In this document: positions 43,493 to 52,317 of the stretch, in pieces
Layout: every line of letters begins with the position of its first letter
Numbering within the stretch: the first letter of the stretch is position 1
From: Donghicola sp041224595
GTDB taxonomy: Bacteria; Pseudomonadota; Alphaproteobacteria; Rhodobacterales; Rhodobacteraceae
Direction: 5' to 3'
Assembly: GCF_041224595.1 (NCBI RefSeq)
Contig: NZ_JBGFGN010000164.1
Span: 62,001-126,000, forward strand
DNA length: 64,000 nt
Program-made: the position numbers and the translations under genes
Notes under the pieces: model-generated
Told to the model about the DNA's origin: nothing
Databases searched by the model: none
Seen by the model: only the letters and a program-made list of their open reading frames with translations

Positions 43493-44935
43493 ATGGAGAT
43501 CACGACCACCAACGAAGCCAAATCCAAAGCCTCTTCTGCGAAGCATGCCGGAGAGGACACGTTGGCGGTCATTGATCTAGGTGAATTCAACGTGGCCGTC
43601 CCCGTGACACAGGTGCGCGAAGTCGTGCCCTGCCCTGCCCAATTCGACCCTCTTCCTTCTATCGAGCAGGGCGTTCTGGGCTGTTTCGCGCTGCGCAGTC
43701 AGATTGTGCCTGTGCTGGACCTGCCGCAATTTCTAGAGCTCAGCACCGGGACTGAGACATCAGAGCGGAGCGTGGTCGTCATTCTGACACACGAAAAGAT
43801 GCTCTTGGGGATCGTGGCCCAATCCGCCGTGAAATTAGTCAAACGCACGGACTGCGACGCCCACGAGCTGCGGCACAACAACCGGGCCAAGCCCTCTCGG
43901 ATCGTGGGCAAGATGGCCACGGACAATGAGATGGTTTTCCCGCTGCTTGACATCAAAGAGCTGTACTCGGAGAGCGTCCCGCTGGTCAGAGATTCCCGCG
44001 AGGCCAAGCGCAATCTGGACCACAGCGACCGCTTTTTGTTATTTGAAACCGATGGCATCCAGATGTGCCTGCCCATCACCCAGATCGAGACCACGATCCC
44101 TTCTTCCGAAGTCAATGGCTGGAGCGCTCGCAGCGAGATCTGCTGCGGTACAATCAAGTCCCATTGGTACGAACTGGCCTTGCTAGACCCGCTCGCACTC
44201 TTGGGTCTGTCCTCGGGCAGTTCGGATACCAAGCGGACCTCGGCCGTTGTGGTGCGCCTAAAAGACGGAGACCGGTTCGCGATCCGTGTCGACCGCGTGG
44301 TCGATATCATTCGTATCAGCGAGACGGATCTTGGCGCTGTGCCCGACACCATTTACGCGTGCCCTCATCTGATACAGGGCATTGTATCTCGGGACGACCA
44401 AGACAACTTCGTTGTTCTGCACTATGCCGCGATGCTAGAAGAGCCCCGTATCACGGACCTTGGCAAAGTCTCCGTCAGGAACACAAATGCCGAAGACAAA
44501 GCCGCAAATAGCGGTCAACATCTGCAATGTCTGCTCCTAGATGCCGAAAAGCCCTGTGCCATCAACCTCGAACAGGTGATCGAGATTATCCCATGGCGCG
44601 AGGATATCGGCGGACCGGACGCCGACGGGTTTGTTCGCAGCATCAGCAACCGCAACGAATTGCTGCCGATATACTGCCTCGCGTCTATCTTTGGCCTGCA
44701 ACCGGGGACATTCACAAAAAGATCCGCCGTGATTGTCGTGCGACGCAATCGCAAGCGGGTCGGACTGCTGATCAAAGAGTTGATCGCTGTCGAAATGTTG
44801 GCGCTCTACCAACAAAACAGCACCGTCATGAATGCGATGGCGCGACGCCTCACGCGCTCGACCGTCAATCTATTCGAGATGGTGGATACAGAAACCCTGC
44901 CACTGACAGCGTCCTCTAACGCTCTATCCGCCTAA
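43493..44935 (+). CDS. triple-CheW-domain coupling protein
   Basis: Protein of 480 residues made of three CheW-like domains starting near residues 22 (LAVIDLGEFNVAVPVTQVRE), 179 (FLLFETDGIQMCLPITQIE) and 342 (CLLLDAEKPCAINLEQVIE). CheW proteins link chemoreceptors to the kinase CheA. A three-domain fusion could bridge several receptor or kinase units, or stabilise cytosolic arrays. It lies 12 bp behind the five-PAS receptor, with AAGGGG before its start, so the two are co-expressed. No CheA, CheR or CheB is in this window, so partners must be encoded elsewhere. Confidence 0.88.
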   Translation: MEITTTNEAKSKASSAKHAGEDTLAVIDLGEFNVAVPVTQVREVVPCPAQFDPLPSIEQGVLGCFALRSQIVPVLDLPQFLELSTGTETSERSVVVILTHEKMLLGIVAQSAVKLVKRTDCDAHELRHNNRAKPSRIVGKMATDNEMVFPLLDIKELYSESVPLVRDSREAKRNLDHSDRFLLFETDGIQMCLPITQIETTIPSSEVNGWSARSEICCGTIKSHWYELALLDPLALLGLSSGSSDTKRTSAVVVRLKDGDRFAIRVDRVVDIIRISETDLGAVPDTIYACPHLIQGIVSRDDQDNFVVLHYAAMLEEPRITDLGKVSVRNTNAEDKAANSGQHLQCLLLDAEKPCAINLEQVIEIIPWREDIGGPDADGFVRSISNRNELLPIYCLASIFGLQPGTFTKRSAVIVVRRNRKRVGLLIKELIAVEMLALYQQNSTVMNAMARRLTRSTVNLFEMVDTETLPLTASSNALSA

Positions 44936-44939
44936 TCCG

Positions 44940-45761
44940 TTAGGGTAGCGTTTTTCCGGTTGCTTTGAGCCGACCTGCAAGGGTGCTTAGATCGCGATAA
45001 ATGCGCCCCGCATCTGGATGCCACGCGCTAACCTCTTTTGCCTGCGCGTCTAAAACCGCCCGGTCCCCCCGCGCGGCCGGCCCCGTGAGGGCCGCTTGCG
45101 ATCCAAGTTTTGCGACATTCGCCGCCGCCCCACCCAAGAGCTTGTCCCGTAGCGCAGTCGCGACGTCATCCGGCACGCCGGCCTCGGCCCACGCTTCCGC
45201 CGCGACGGCCTGCAAGACGACGGCAAAGTTAATCGAGAACACCGCCGCGGCGTGATAGAGAGCTTTCTTTTCCGCATCTACTGGAAACGGCTCACCGCCC
45301 AAGCGCGAGACAACATCCGAAACCAGCGCGGCCGCATCTTCATTCCCTTCGACCGCACAATAAGTCCCCGCGAACTGATCCCGCGCACTAAATGGATCGG
45401 CAAAGCTAAGCACCGGATGACAACTCGCCGTGTGCCATCCCGCCTCCAGAAGGGGCCCAAGCACCGCTGACGACAGACAACCACTGCAATGAACAATCGC
45501 CGAAGGCTTTGCCCCAGACGCCGCAAGTTCCGCCGCCGCCGCCGCAATCTGGTCATCTGGAACAGTCAGAAACCATAAGTTCGCAGGTCGCATCTGCCCT
45601 AGTCTGGTAACAGCCCGCCCGCCAGCGGCTTCGACAGCGTCCTCGGCGGACATTATAGATCGACTAAACACATCCTGCGTTTGGATCCCTTTTGCCCCTT
45701 GGAACAAGAGCATGAATGTCCGCGCGACCTTGCCCGCACCGATGACATTGACTCGCAGCAT
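44940..45761 (-). CDS. Rossmann-fold / DUF2520 oxidoreductase-like protein
   Basis: Protein of 273 residues with an N-terminal NAD(P)-binding fold (LRVNVIGAGKVARTFMLLFQ) and a helical DUF2520 domain, like the proline-reductase/ketopantoate-reductase-like group. AIVHCSGCLSS and WHTASCHPVLSFADP are group-typical. The substrate is unknown. ATG 45761 is fixed by GGAGAG; the frame runs farther upstream without a start signal. It is convergent with the triple-CheW gene and divergent from the XRE-cupin regulator. Confidence 0.8.
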   Translation of the reverse strand: MLRVNVIGAGKVARTFMLLFQGAKGIQTQDVFSRSIMSAEDAVEAAGGRAVTRLGQMRPANLWFLTVPDDQIAAAAAELAASGAKPSAIVHCSGCLSSAVLGPLLEAGWHTASCHPVLSFADPFSARDQFAGTYCAVEGNEDAAALVSDVVSRLGGEPFPVDAEKKALYHAAAVFSINFAVVLQAVAAEAWAEAGVPDDVATALRDKLLGGAAANVAKLGSQAALTGPAARGDRAVLDAQAKEVSAWHPDAGRIYRDLSTLAGRLKATGKTLP

Positions 45762-45872
45762 AGTCTCTCCATTTGCGTTGACGTGGGGGAACACTTCGCG
45801 CTTGCCCCGAGGTCGCGTTAGCCTTGTTCTACTAACACAGATGCTCAATTTCCACGCATCATGAATGGCTTA

Positions 45873-45887
45873 GTAAAAAAATTTTAC
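45873..45887. promoter_or_regulatory. palindrome upstream of the XRE-cupin regulator
   Basis: GTAAAA-AAA-TTTTAC is perfectly symmetric and lies 55-70 bp before the regulator's ATG in an AT-rich stretch between divergent genes. Such a site fits autoregulation by an XRE-type dimer. Confidence 0.35.
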
Positions 45888-45941
45888 CAACAGAAAAAAA
45901 TTTATTGCGTTTATTGATCATGTGGTCAAATACTCGCGGCC

Positions 45942-46571
45942 ATGCAGAGTGACTCACCCACACTTATGGACAAACCCACAGGGCCACAGCTCGGCGCGCT
46001 GATCCGAAAGCGGCGCAAAGGGCTGGGGATGACCCTGCAGGGCCTGAGCGAAGCGGCAGGCGTTTCGGTCGGGTATGTCAGCCAGATCGAACGGGATCTG
46101 GCGGTGCCGACACTTGGCACTCTGGCGCAACTGGCCGAAGGGCTGGACGTGCGGCTGGAGTATTTCATCAAAACCAATAAGCCGACCGATGCGATCAGCC
46201 GCGCCGCACAGCGCGAGCAGTTTTCGCTGGCAGGATCCTCGATCACTTACGAGGCGCTGAGCAACGATTATCCCGGGTCGGAAATGTCGTCCTACATCAT
46301 GCACGTTCCGGCGGGCTACCAGTCCGAGACCGTGTCCCATGAAGGCGAGGAGATCATTTATATTCTCGAGGGACAGATCGAACAGTCCCTCGACGGTCAG
46401 ACCTTTACCATGCGTCCCGGGGACAGCCTGCACTATAGCGGCACTGTTCCCCATGCATGGGCCAACCTGACCGACCATCCGGCGCGCATACTCTGGACCG
46501 GAACGCTCAGCGTATTAACGGTCAACGACCAGCGTCGGCTCCCCCCCGCCTCGACCGAGGGCGAGGGTTAA
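45942..46571 (+). CDS. XRE-family regulator with C-terminal cupin sensor
   Basis: Regulator of 209 residues. The HTH_3 domain spans residues 17-72 (LGALIRKRRKGLGMTLQGLS, AGVSVGYVSQIERDLAVPT), and the cupin_2 domain lies at about 115-190 (SHEGEEIIYILEGQIEQSLD, MRPGDSLHYSGTVPHAWAN). Such proteins control amine, amino-acid or peptide uptake and bind the ligand in the cupin barrel. It directly precedes the peptide-binding protein gene, so it probably controls the peptide import operon. A second ATG at 45966 is possible. Confidence 0.9.
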   Translation: MQSDSPTLMDKPTGPQLGALIRKRRKGLGMTLQGLSEAAGVSVGYVSQIERDLAVPTLGTLAQLAEGLDVRLEYFIKTNKPTDAISRAAQREQFSLAGSSITYEALSNDYPGSEMSSYIMHVPAGYQSETVSHEGEEIIYILEGQIEQSLDGQTFTMRPGDSLHYSGTVPHAWANLTDHPARILWTGTLSVLTVNDQRRLPPASTEGEG

Positions 46572-46675
46572 GTTTCCGGCCCATCGCGGCCGGAGAGCAG
46601 ATCCGCACAAGCGGGCAAACGGTGCATCAGACACCGGAAATCCACACCATTAGAGTCAACATGGAGGTTGATCGA

Positions 46676-48265
46676 ATGTTACTTAAGGCAAAAATGCTAG
46701 GCATGGCTGCGGCTATGGCTCTGACCGCTGGCGGCGCGCATGCGCAGGCTCTGGTCTACTGCTCCGAAGGGTCGCCCGAAGGTTTTGACCCCGCGCTCTA
46801 TACTGCTGGCACCACCTTTGATGCGTCCAGCCACCCGATCTACAACCAGCTGGTCGAATTCAAGGTCGGCACCACCGAGACCCAGCCCGGTCTGGCCGAA
46901 AGCTATGAGGTTTCGGAAGATGGCATGACCATCACTTTCAACCTGCGTCAGGGCGTGAAATTCCACTCGAACGACATGTTCACCCCGACCCGCGACTTCA
47001 ACGCGGACGACGTGATCTTTACCTTTGATCGCCAGGGCAACCCCGAGAACCCCTACAACGAAGTGTCCGGCGGTACTTGGGAATACTTCAACGGCATGTC
47101 GATGCCCGACCTGATCAAAGAGATCGAAAAGGTTGACGACTACACCGTTGCCTTCCACCTGAACCGCCCCGAAGCGCCGTTTATCGCGAACATGGCGATG
47201 GACTTTGCCTCGATCGTGTCCAAAGAATACGCAGATGCCATGCTCGAAGCGGGCACCCCCGAGATGGTGAACCAGTCGCCCATTGGCACCGGCCCGTTCA
47301 CGTTCCAAGCCTACCAGAAAGACGCCGTTGTCCGCTACGTGCGCAACGACGACTACTGGGGTGAGCCTGCAAAGGTCGAAGCGCTGATCTTCGCGATCAC
47401 GCCCGACGCGTCGGTCCGTTACCAGAAGGTTCAAGCTGGCGAGTGCCATGTCATGGCCTACCCGAACCCCGCTGACATCGAAGCGATGAAGGCTGACGAC
47501 GGCGTCGAAGTGCTGGAGCAAGAGGGCCTGAACGTCGGCTATCTGGCCTACAACACTCAGGTTGCCCCCTACGACAACCCCACCGTCCGCAAGGCGCTGA
47601 ACATGGCGATCGACAAGCAGGCGATCATCGATGTGGTCTTCCAAGGCTCTGGCCAAATCGCCAAGAACCCGATCCCGCCGACCATGTGGTCCTACAGCGA
47701 TGCGACCGTGGACGACGCCTATGATCCCGAAGCCGCCAAGGCGATGCTCGAAGAAGCCGGCGTCAGCGATCTGTCGATGAAAATCTGGGCTATGCCCGTT
47801 CAGCGTCCCTACAACCCCAACGCCCGCCGCATGGCAGAACTGATGCAGTCGGACTTTGCCGAAGTGGGTGTGGACGTCGAGATCGTGTCCTACGAGTGGG
47901 GCGAGTATCTGGAGCGTTCGAAAGCCACCGACCGTGACGGCGCAGTTCTGCTGGGCTGGACCGGTGACAACGGCGATCCGGACAACTTCCTTGCTGTTCT
48001 CTTGGGCTGTGATGCTGTGGGCGGCTCGAACCGCGCACAGTGGTGCAACGAAGAGTTCGACGAAGTCGTAAAGGCCGCCAAGGTGACCAGCGACCAAGCC
48101 GAGCGCACCAAGCTCTACGAAGAAGCTCAGGCGATCTTCAAGGATCAGGCACCTTGGGCCACCATTGCGCACTCGGTTGTGTACATGGTCACCCGCCCCG
48201 AGGTTGACGGCTACGTTGTGCACCCGCTGGGGGGCCACATCTTCAACCAAGTTGGCCTGAAGTAA
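46676..48265 (+). CDS. dppA: dipeptide/oligopeptide ABC importer binding protein
   Basis: SBP_bac_5 periplasmic receptor of 529 residues. The signal peptide (LLKAKMLGMAAAMALTAGGA to HAQ) precedes the DppA-like start LVYCSEGSPEGFDPALYTAG. Family parts are SPIGTGPFTFQAYQKD, VRKALNMAIDKQAI and LLGWTGDNGDPDNFL; paired Cys residues occur as in DppA. GGAGG lies 8 bases before ATG 46676. A terminator/attenuator follows before the peptidase gene. Confidence 0.9.
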   Translation: MLLKAKMLGMAAAMALTAGGAHAQALVYCSEGSPEGFDPALYTAGTTFDASSHPIYNQLVEFKVGTTETQPGLAESYEVSEDGMTITFNLRQGVKFHSNDMFTPTRDFNADDVIFTFDRQGNPENPYNEVSGGTWEYFNGMSMPDLIKEIEKVDDYTVAFHLNRPEAPFIANMAMDFASIVSKEYADAMLEAGTPEMVNQSPIGTGPFTFQAYQKDAVVRYVRNDDYWGEPAKVEALIFAITPDASVRYQKVQAGECHVMAYPNPADIEAMKADDGVEVLEQEGLNVGYLAYNTQVAPYDNPTVRKALNMAIDKQAIIDVVFQGSGQIAKNPIPPTMWSYSDATVDDAYDPEAAKAMLEEAGVSDLSMKIWAMPVQRPYNPNARRMAELMQSDFAEVGVDVEIVSYEWGEYLERSKATDRDGAVLLGWTGDNGDPDNFLAVLLGCDAVGGSNRAQWCNEEFDEVVKAAKVTSDQAERTKLYEEAQAIFKDQAPWATIAHSVVYMVTRPEVDGYVVHPLGGHIFNQVGLK

Positions 48266-48282
48266 GCGAACGTTTGACAATC

Positions 48283-48318
48283 GGGATCGGCGCGCATTCC
48301 AGCGCCGGTCCCTTTTTT
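48283..48318 (+). terminator. terminator/attenuator between the binding protein and peptidase genes
   Basis: GGGAtCGGCGC-loop-GCGCCGgTCCC followed by TTTTTT. It would keep the binding protein more abundant than the downstream transporter genes, while read-through expresses the rest of the operon. Confidence 0.8.
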
Positions 48319-48338
48319 GCATTATTCCCGAGGGACAC

Positions 48339-49445
48339 ATGACTGGCACTCTCTCTGACAGGCTGGCCGATTACTCCGCCGTGGCGCGTAGCCTTGGCGT
48401 CGACGCAGTCGCGCTGGTCCCCGGCCCGAACTTCACCCGCGTGGTCCACCACCCGTTCATGAGCAATGAGCGCCCTTTTGTGCTGGCCGCCTGCGCCGAC
48501 GGACGTGCCGCAGCGATCGTCCCAAATCTGGAGCTGCAAAGCTGGGAGCTCGTCGGCTTTGACGGACCCGTGTTTGATTGGCGCGATCAGACCGGCTATG
48601 CCGAGGCATTTGCGGGCTTCATGGACTACCTGAACGCCGACAGCATCGCAGTCGAAGGTCAGGTCATGCGGGTTTTTATCCACCACGCGATGACTGCCGC
48701 CCGCGCTGGCGTGCAAATCGTGGACGCAGAGCGCGAAATCTCGGCCCTGCGGATGATCAAAACGCCCGAAGACATCGAGGCCATGCGCACCGCGATCCAG
48801 ATTTCGGAACGCGCTTTGGAACGCACCCTCGAAACGATCCAGATGGGCCACACCGAAAAGCAGATTGAGCAGGCGCTGGTCCTGAACCTGTTCGCCGAGG
48901 GCGCGTCTGACCACGCCTTTCGCCCGATCGTCGCCGCTGCCGAGAACTCTGCCCGCCCCCATGCCGAGGCCCGCGATGTCCCGATAAAATCCGGCGACGC
49001 GTTGTTGTTTGATTTTGGCGCGCGCTGGGGTGGGTTCTGTGCGGACATCACGCGCACCTTTTTCGTTGGCCATGTCGCAGACGAAGACGCGGAATTGTAC
49101 GATACCGTCCGCCGCGCAAACAACCGTGGCCATGAGATTGCTCGTGGCGGCGTCACCGCGCACGAGATCGACGATGCGGTCACCGGCGTGCTCGAAACGT
49201 CGCCCTTTGCCGAATACATCCGGACCAAGACCGGCCACGGTCTGGGCCGCGAAGTGCACGAAGCCCCCTACATCATGCGCGGCAACCACATGACCCTGCC
49301 CGCTGGCACCGTTTTTACCAACGAGCCCGGCCTCTACGTCCCTGGACGTCTCGGGGTGCGCATTGAGGATGACGTGCTGATCACCGACGCAGGGAGCACA
49401 TCCCTTACAACCTTCCCGACCGAACTACGGGTGCTGGAATGCTGA
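48339..49445 (+). CDS. M24-family metallopeptidase (Xaa-Pro dipeptidase-like)
   Basis: Pita-bread metallopeptidase of 368 residues. The five metal ligands can be seen: two Asp in LLFDFGARWGGFCADITRTF, His in TGHGLGREVHE, Glu in FTNEPGLYVPG and Glu in GVRIEDDVLIT. It should cleave imported Xaa-Pro-type dipeptides in the cytoplasm. Its end overlaps dppB by 7 bp, so it is translated together with the importer. Creatinase-like or ectoine-hydrolase activity is possible in this fold but less fitting beside a peptide importer. Confidence 0.85.
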   Translation: MTGTLSDRLADYSAVARSLGVDAVALVPGPNFTRVVHHPFMSNERPFVLAACADGRAAAIVPNLELQSWELVGFDGPVFDWRDQTGYAEAFAGFMDYLNADSIAVEGQVMRVFIHHAMTAARAGVQIVDAEREISALRMIKTPEDIEAMRTAIQISERALERTLETIQMGHTEKQIEQALVLNLFAEGASDHAFRPIVAAAENSARPHAEARDVPIKSGDALLFDFGARWGGFCADITRTFFVGHVADEDAELYDTVRRANNRGHEIARGGVTAHEIDDAVTGVLETSPFAEYIRTKTGHGLGREVHEAPYIMRGNHMTLPAGTVFTNEPGLYVPGRLGVRIEDDVLITDAGSTSLTTFPTELRVLEC

Positions 49446-50446
49446 AATATTTCGCCTCGCGTCTTCTGACGTTTATCCCGACCTTTATCGGCGTCACGCT
49501 GATTTCGTTCGCCTTTATCCGCCTGCTGCCCGGTGACCCGATCATCGTGATGGCAGGTGAACGCGGCATGTCCCCCGAACGCCACGCAGAGCTGACCGCC
49601 CAATACGGGTTTGACCAGCCGATGTACGTGCAGTTCTGGAATTACCTGACCGGCGTTGTCCAAGGCGACTTGGGCAATTCGTTTGTGACCAAGCGTCCGG
49701 TGTGGGACGAGTTCTTTGCCCTCTTCCCCGCGACGCTGGAGCTGTCGCTCTGCGCGATGATTTTCGCTGTGGCTCTGGGCCTGCCCGCTGGCGTGATCGC
49801 CTCCGTGAACCGCGGCAAGTTCTTTGACCGCGCGTTGATGTCCACCGCGCTGATCGGATATTCGATGCCGATCTTCTGGTGGGCGCTGCTGTTGATCATC
49901 GTGTTCTCTGGAATCTTGCAATGGACGCCCGTGTCGGGGCGCATCGATCTAGTCTACTACTTCCCGAATGCGAGCGGCTTTATGATCTATGACGCGATCA
50001 TGTCCGGCCAGTCGGGCGCGCTGTGGTCCGCGATCCGCCACCTGATCCTGCCGACCATCGTTCTGGGCACCATTCCTCTGGCGGTCATCGCCCGCCAGAC
50101 CCGCTCCGCGATGCTCGAAGTTTTGGGCGAAGACTACATCCGCACAGCCCGTGCCAAGGGCATGTCGCCGTCGCGCATCAATGCTGTCCACGCCCTGCGC
50201 AACGCGCTGATCCCCGTGATCACCGTGATTGGCCTGTCCGTGGGCACCTTGCTGGCTGGCGCCATCCTGACCGAAACGATCTTTAGCTGGCCCGGCATCG
50301 GCAAGTGGATGGTCGATAGCATCTTCCGCCGCGATTACCCCGTGGTCCAAGGCGGTCTGCTGCTGATCGCCGTGATGGTGATGATCGTGAACCTGACCGT
50401 CGATGTCCTCTATGGCATCATCAACCCCAAGATTAGGAAACGCTGA
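49439..50446 (+). CDS. dppB: peptide ABC importer permease, DppB type
   Basis: Inner-membrane permease of 335 residues with six helices. The start MLKYFASRLLTFIPTFIGVT and the EAA loop EDYIRTARAKGMSPSRINAV are typical of DppB/OppB. It overlaps the peptidase gene upstream and the dppC start by one base, so operon translation is tight. Confidence 0.93.
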   Translation: MLKYFASRLLTFIPTFIGVTLISFAFIRLLPGDPIIVMAGERGMSPERHAELTAQYGFDQPMYVQFWNYLTGVVQGDLGNSFVTKRPVWDEFFALFPATLELSLCAMIFAVALGLPAGVIASVNRGKFFDRALMSTALIGYSMPIFWWALLLIIVFSGILQWTPVSGRIDLVYYFPNASGFMIYDAIMSGQSGALWSAIRHLILPTIVLGTIPLAVIARQTRSAMLEVLGEDYIRTARAKGMSPSRINAVHALRNALIPVITVIGLSVGTLLAGAILTETIFSWPGIGKWMVDSIFRRDYPVVQGGLLLIAVMVMIVNLTVDVLYGIINPKIRKR

Positions 50447-51336
50447 TGACCGAGATGTCCAACACTCCGTCCCGTCCCAGCGCCCTGCGTGAATTCTGGT
50501 ACTACTTCCGCGAAAACCGTGGGGCCGTGATCGGCCTTTGGGTCTTTGGCGCCTTTTTGATCGTCGCCGCACTGGCCCCGTATATTGCGCCTCATGACCC
50601 GACCATGCAGTACCGTGGTAACATCCTGCAGCCCCCTGTTTGGCAAGAGGGCGGCAGCTGGCAGTTCCCACTGGGCACCGATCCTTTGGGCCGCGATATG
50701 CTGTCCCGCCTGATCGTCGGGGCGAGGTTCTCGTTCTTTGTCGGAATTGTTGTGGTCTCGATCGCCTCGGCTGGGGGGATCATCATCGGGCTTTTGGCAG
50801 GCTTCGCACCTCAATGGCTCGACACCACTATCATGCGCCTGATGGACATCATTCTGGCGTTCCCCTCGCTGCTGCTGGCCTTGGTGCTGGTGGCCGTTTT
50901 GGGACCATCTCTGACCAACGCGATGATCGCCATCGCCATCGTCTTGCAGCCCCACTATGTCCGCCTGACCCGCGCCTCGGTCATGTCCGAGCGGCAAAAG
51001 GACTACGTGACCTCAGCCCGTGTCGCCGGTGCTGGCCTAATGCGGCTGATGTTCATCACGGTCCTGCCCAACTGTCTGGCCCCGATCATCGTGCAGGCGG
51101 CGCTGTCGTTCTCGACCGCCATTCTGGATGCGGCGGCCTTGGGCTTTCTGGGGATGGGCGCACAGCCCCCGACCCCTGAATGGGGCACCATGCTGGCCGA
51201 AGCGCGAGAGTTCATTCTGCGCGCGTGGTGGGTCGTGACCTTCCCTGGTGTGGCCATCCTGATCACCGTTCTGGCGATCAACCTGATGGGCGATGGCCTG
51301 CGCGATGCCCTTGATCCCAAGCTGAAAAGGAGCTGA
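50446..51336 (+). CDS. dppC: peptide ABC importer permease, DppC type
   Basis: Second permease, 296 residues. An N-terminal cytoplasmic segment precedes the first helix. FPLGTDPLGRDMLSRLIVGA and the EAA loop KDYVTSARVAGAGLMRLMFI define the DppC/OppC family. The start shares a base with the dppB stop. Confidence 0.93.
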   Translation: MTEMSNTPSRPSALREFWYYFRENRGAVIGLWVFGAFLIVAALAPYIAPHDPTMQYRGNILQPPVWQEGGSWQFPLGTDPLGRDMLSRLIVGARFSFFVGIVVVSIASAGGIIIGLLAGFAPQWLDTTIMRLMDIILAFPSLLLALVLVAVLGPSLTNAMIAIAIVLQPHYVRLTRASVMSERQKDYVTSARVAGAGLMRLMFITVLPNCLAPIIVQAALSFSTAILDAAALGFLGMGAQPPTPEWGTMLAEAREFILRAWWVVTFPGVAILITVLAINLMGDGLRDALDPKLKRS

Positions 51337-51339
51337 GAC

Positions 51340-52317
51340 ATGAGCCTCCTCCGTATTCGCAACCTGAGCGTCGAGTTCTCGACCTCGACTGGCATGTTCC
51401 GTGCTGTGGACAGTGTGGATCAGGACGTCGCGAACGGCGAAATTCTGGCCATCGTGGGCGAGAGTGGATCGGGCAAGTCCGTGTCCATGCTGGCGCTAAT
51501 GGGCCTGTTGCCGTGGACCGCCAAAGTGACCGCCGACGAGCTGTCCTTTGACGGGCATGACCTCTTGAACATGAGCGGCAGGGAACGCCGCCGGATTATC
51601 GGCAAAGACCTTGCCATGATCTTTCAAGAGCCGATGTCGTCGTTGAACCCCTGCTTCACCGTGGGCTGGCAGATCAAGGAAGCCCTGCGCAAGCATCTGG
51701 GCATGGACCGCGCCGCGCGCCATAAGCGGGCGATCGAACTGTTTGAACAGGTCGGCATTCCCGCGCCGGAAAAGCGTCTGTCGTCCTTTCCCCACCAGCT
51801 GTCTGGGGGCATGAACCAGCGTGTGATGATCGCTATGGCGATTGCCTGCAAACCCAAGCTGCTGATCGCGGACGAGCCCACAACTGCGCTGGACGTGACC
51901 ATTCAGGCGCAAATCCTCGACCTGCTGACATCCCTGCGCGAAGACAGCGGGATGGGGTTGGTTCTGATCACCCACGACATGGGAGTGGTAGCGGAAACCG
52001 CGCATCGCGTCAGCGTTCAATATGCGGGTCAAAAGATCGAAGAGCGTCCCGTCCGCGACCTGTTCCGCGCCCCGCACCACCCCTATTCGGACGCCCTGCT
52101 ACGCGCCCTGCCCGAGCGCGCCACCGAAAAGCGTCTGCCGACGATCCCTGGCGTGGTGCCCGGCCAGTTCGACCGGCCCGCAGGCTGCCTTTTTAGCCCG
52201 CGCTGCCAGTTCGCGAACGATCACTGCCGTACGATCTCGCCTGCGCCTTTGGGCGCCGATCTGGGCTATGCCCGCTGTCACTACCCGCTGAACACTGACC
52301 GGAGGATCGCGTCATGA
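51340..52317 (+). CDS. dppD: peptide ABC importer ATPase, DppD type
   Basis: ATPase of 325 residues with Walker A GESGSGKS, signature LSGGMNQRVMIAMA, Walker B LLIADEPTTALD and the C-terminal oligo_HPY region with the four-Cys-like cluster FSPRCQFANDHC. Energises peptide import with DppF. Its stop overlaps the dppF ATG by 4 bp. Confidence 0.94.
   Translation: MSLLRIRNLSVEFSTSTGMFRAVDSVDQDVANGEILAIVGESGSGKSVSMLALMGLLPWTAKVTADELSFDGHDLLNMSGRERRRIIGKDLAMIFQEPMSSLNPCFTVGWQIKEALRKHLGMDRAARHKRAIELFEQVGIPAPEKRLSSFPHQLSGGMNQRVMIAMAIACKPKLLIADEPTTALDVTIQAQILDLLTSLREDSGMGLVLITHDMGVVAETAHRVSVQYAGQKIEERPVRDLFRAPHHPYSDALLRALPERATEKRLPTIPGVVPGQFDRPAGCLFSPRCQFANDHCRTISPAPLGADLGYARCHYPLNTDRRIAS

Noticed and set aside
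45873..45887. Similarity of GTAAAAAAATTTTAC to the inner part of the ery inverted repeat
   Set aside because: The shared part is only an A/T run; the CTGTACATG ends of the ery repeat are absent, so a common regulator is not supported.
46697..48349. A 550-codon antisense frame over the peptide-binding protein
   Set aside because: It is a shadow of the SBP_bac_5 gene on the plus strand, which has signal peptide, ribosome site and family motifs.
48339..49445. M24 enzyme as an ectoine hydrolase (DoeA/EutD)
   Set aside because: No ectoine transporter or other doe/eut gene is near; overlap with a Dpp permease gene fits a peptidase better.
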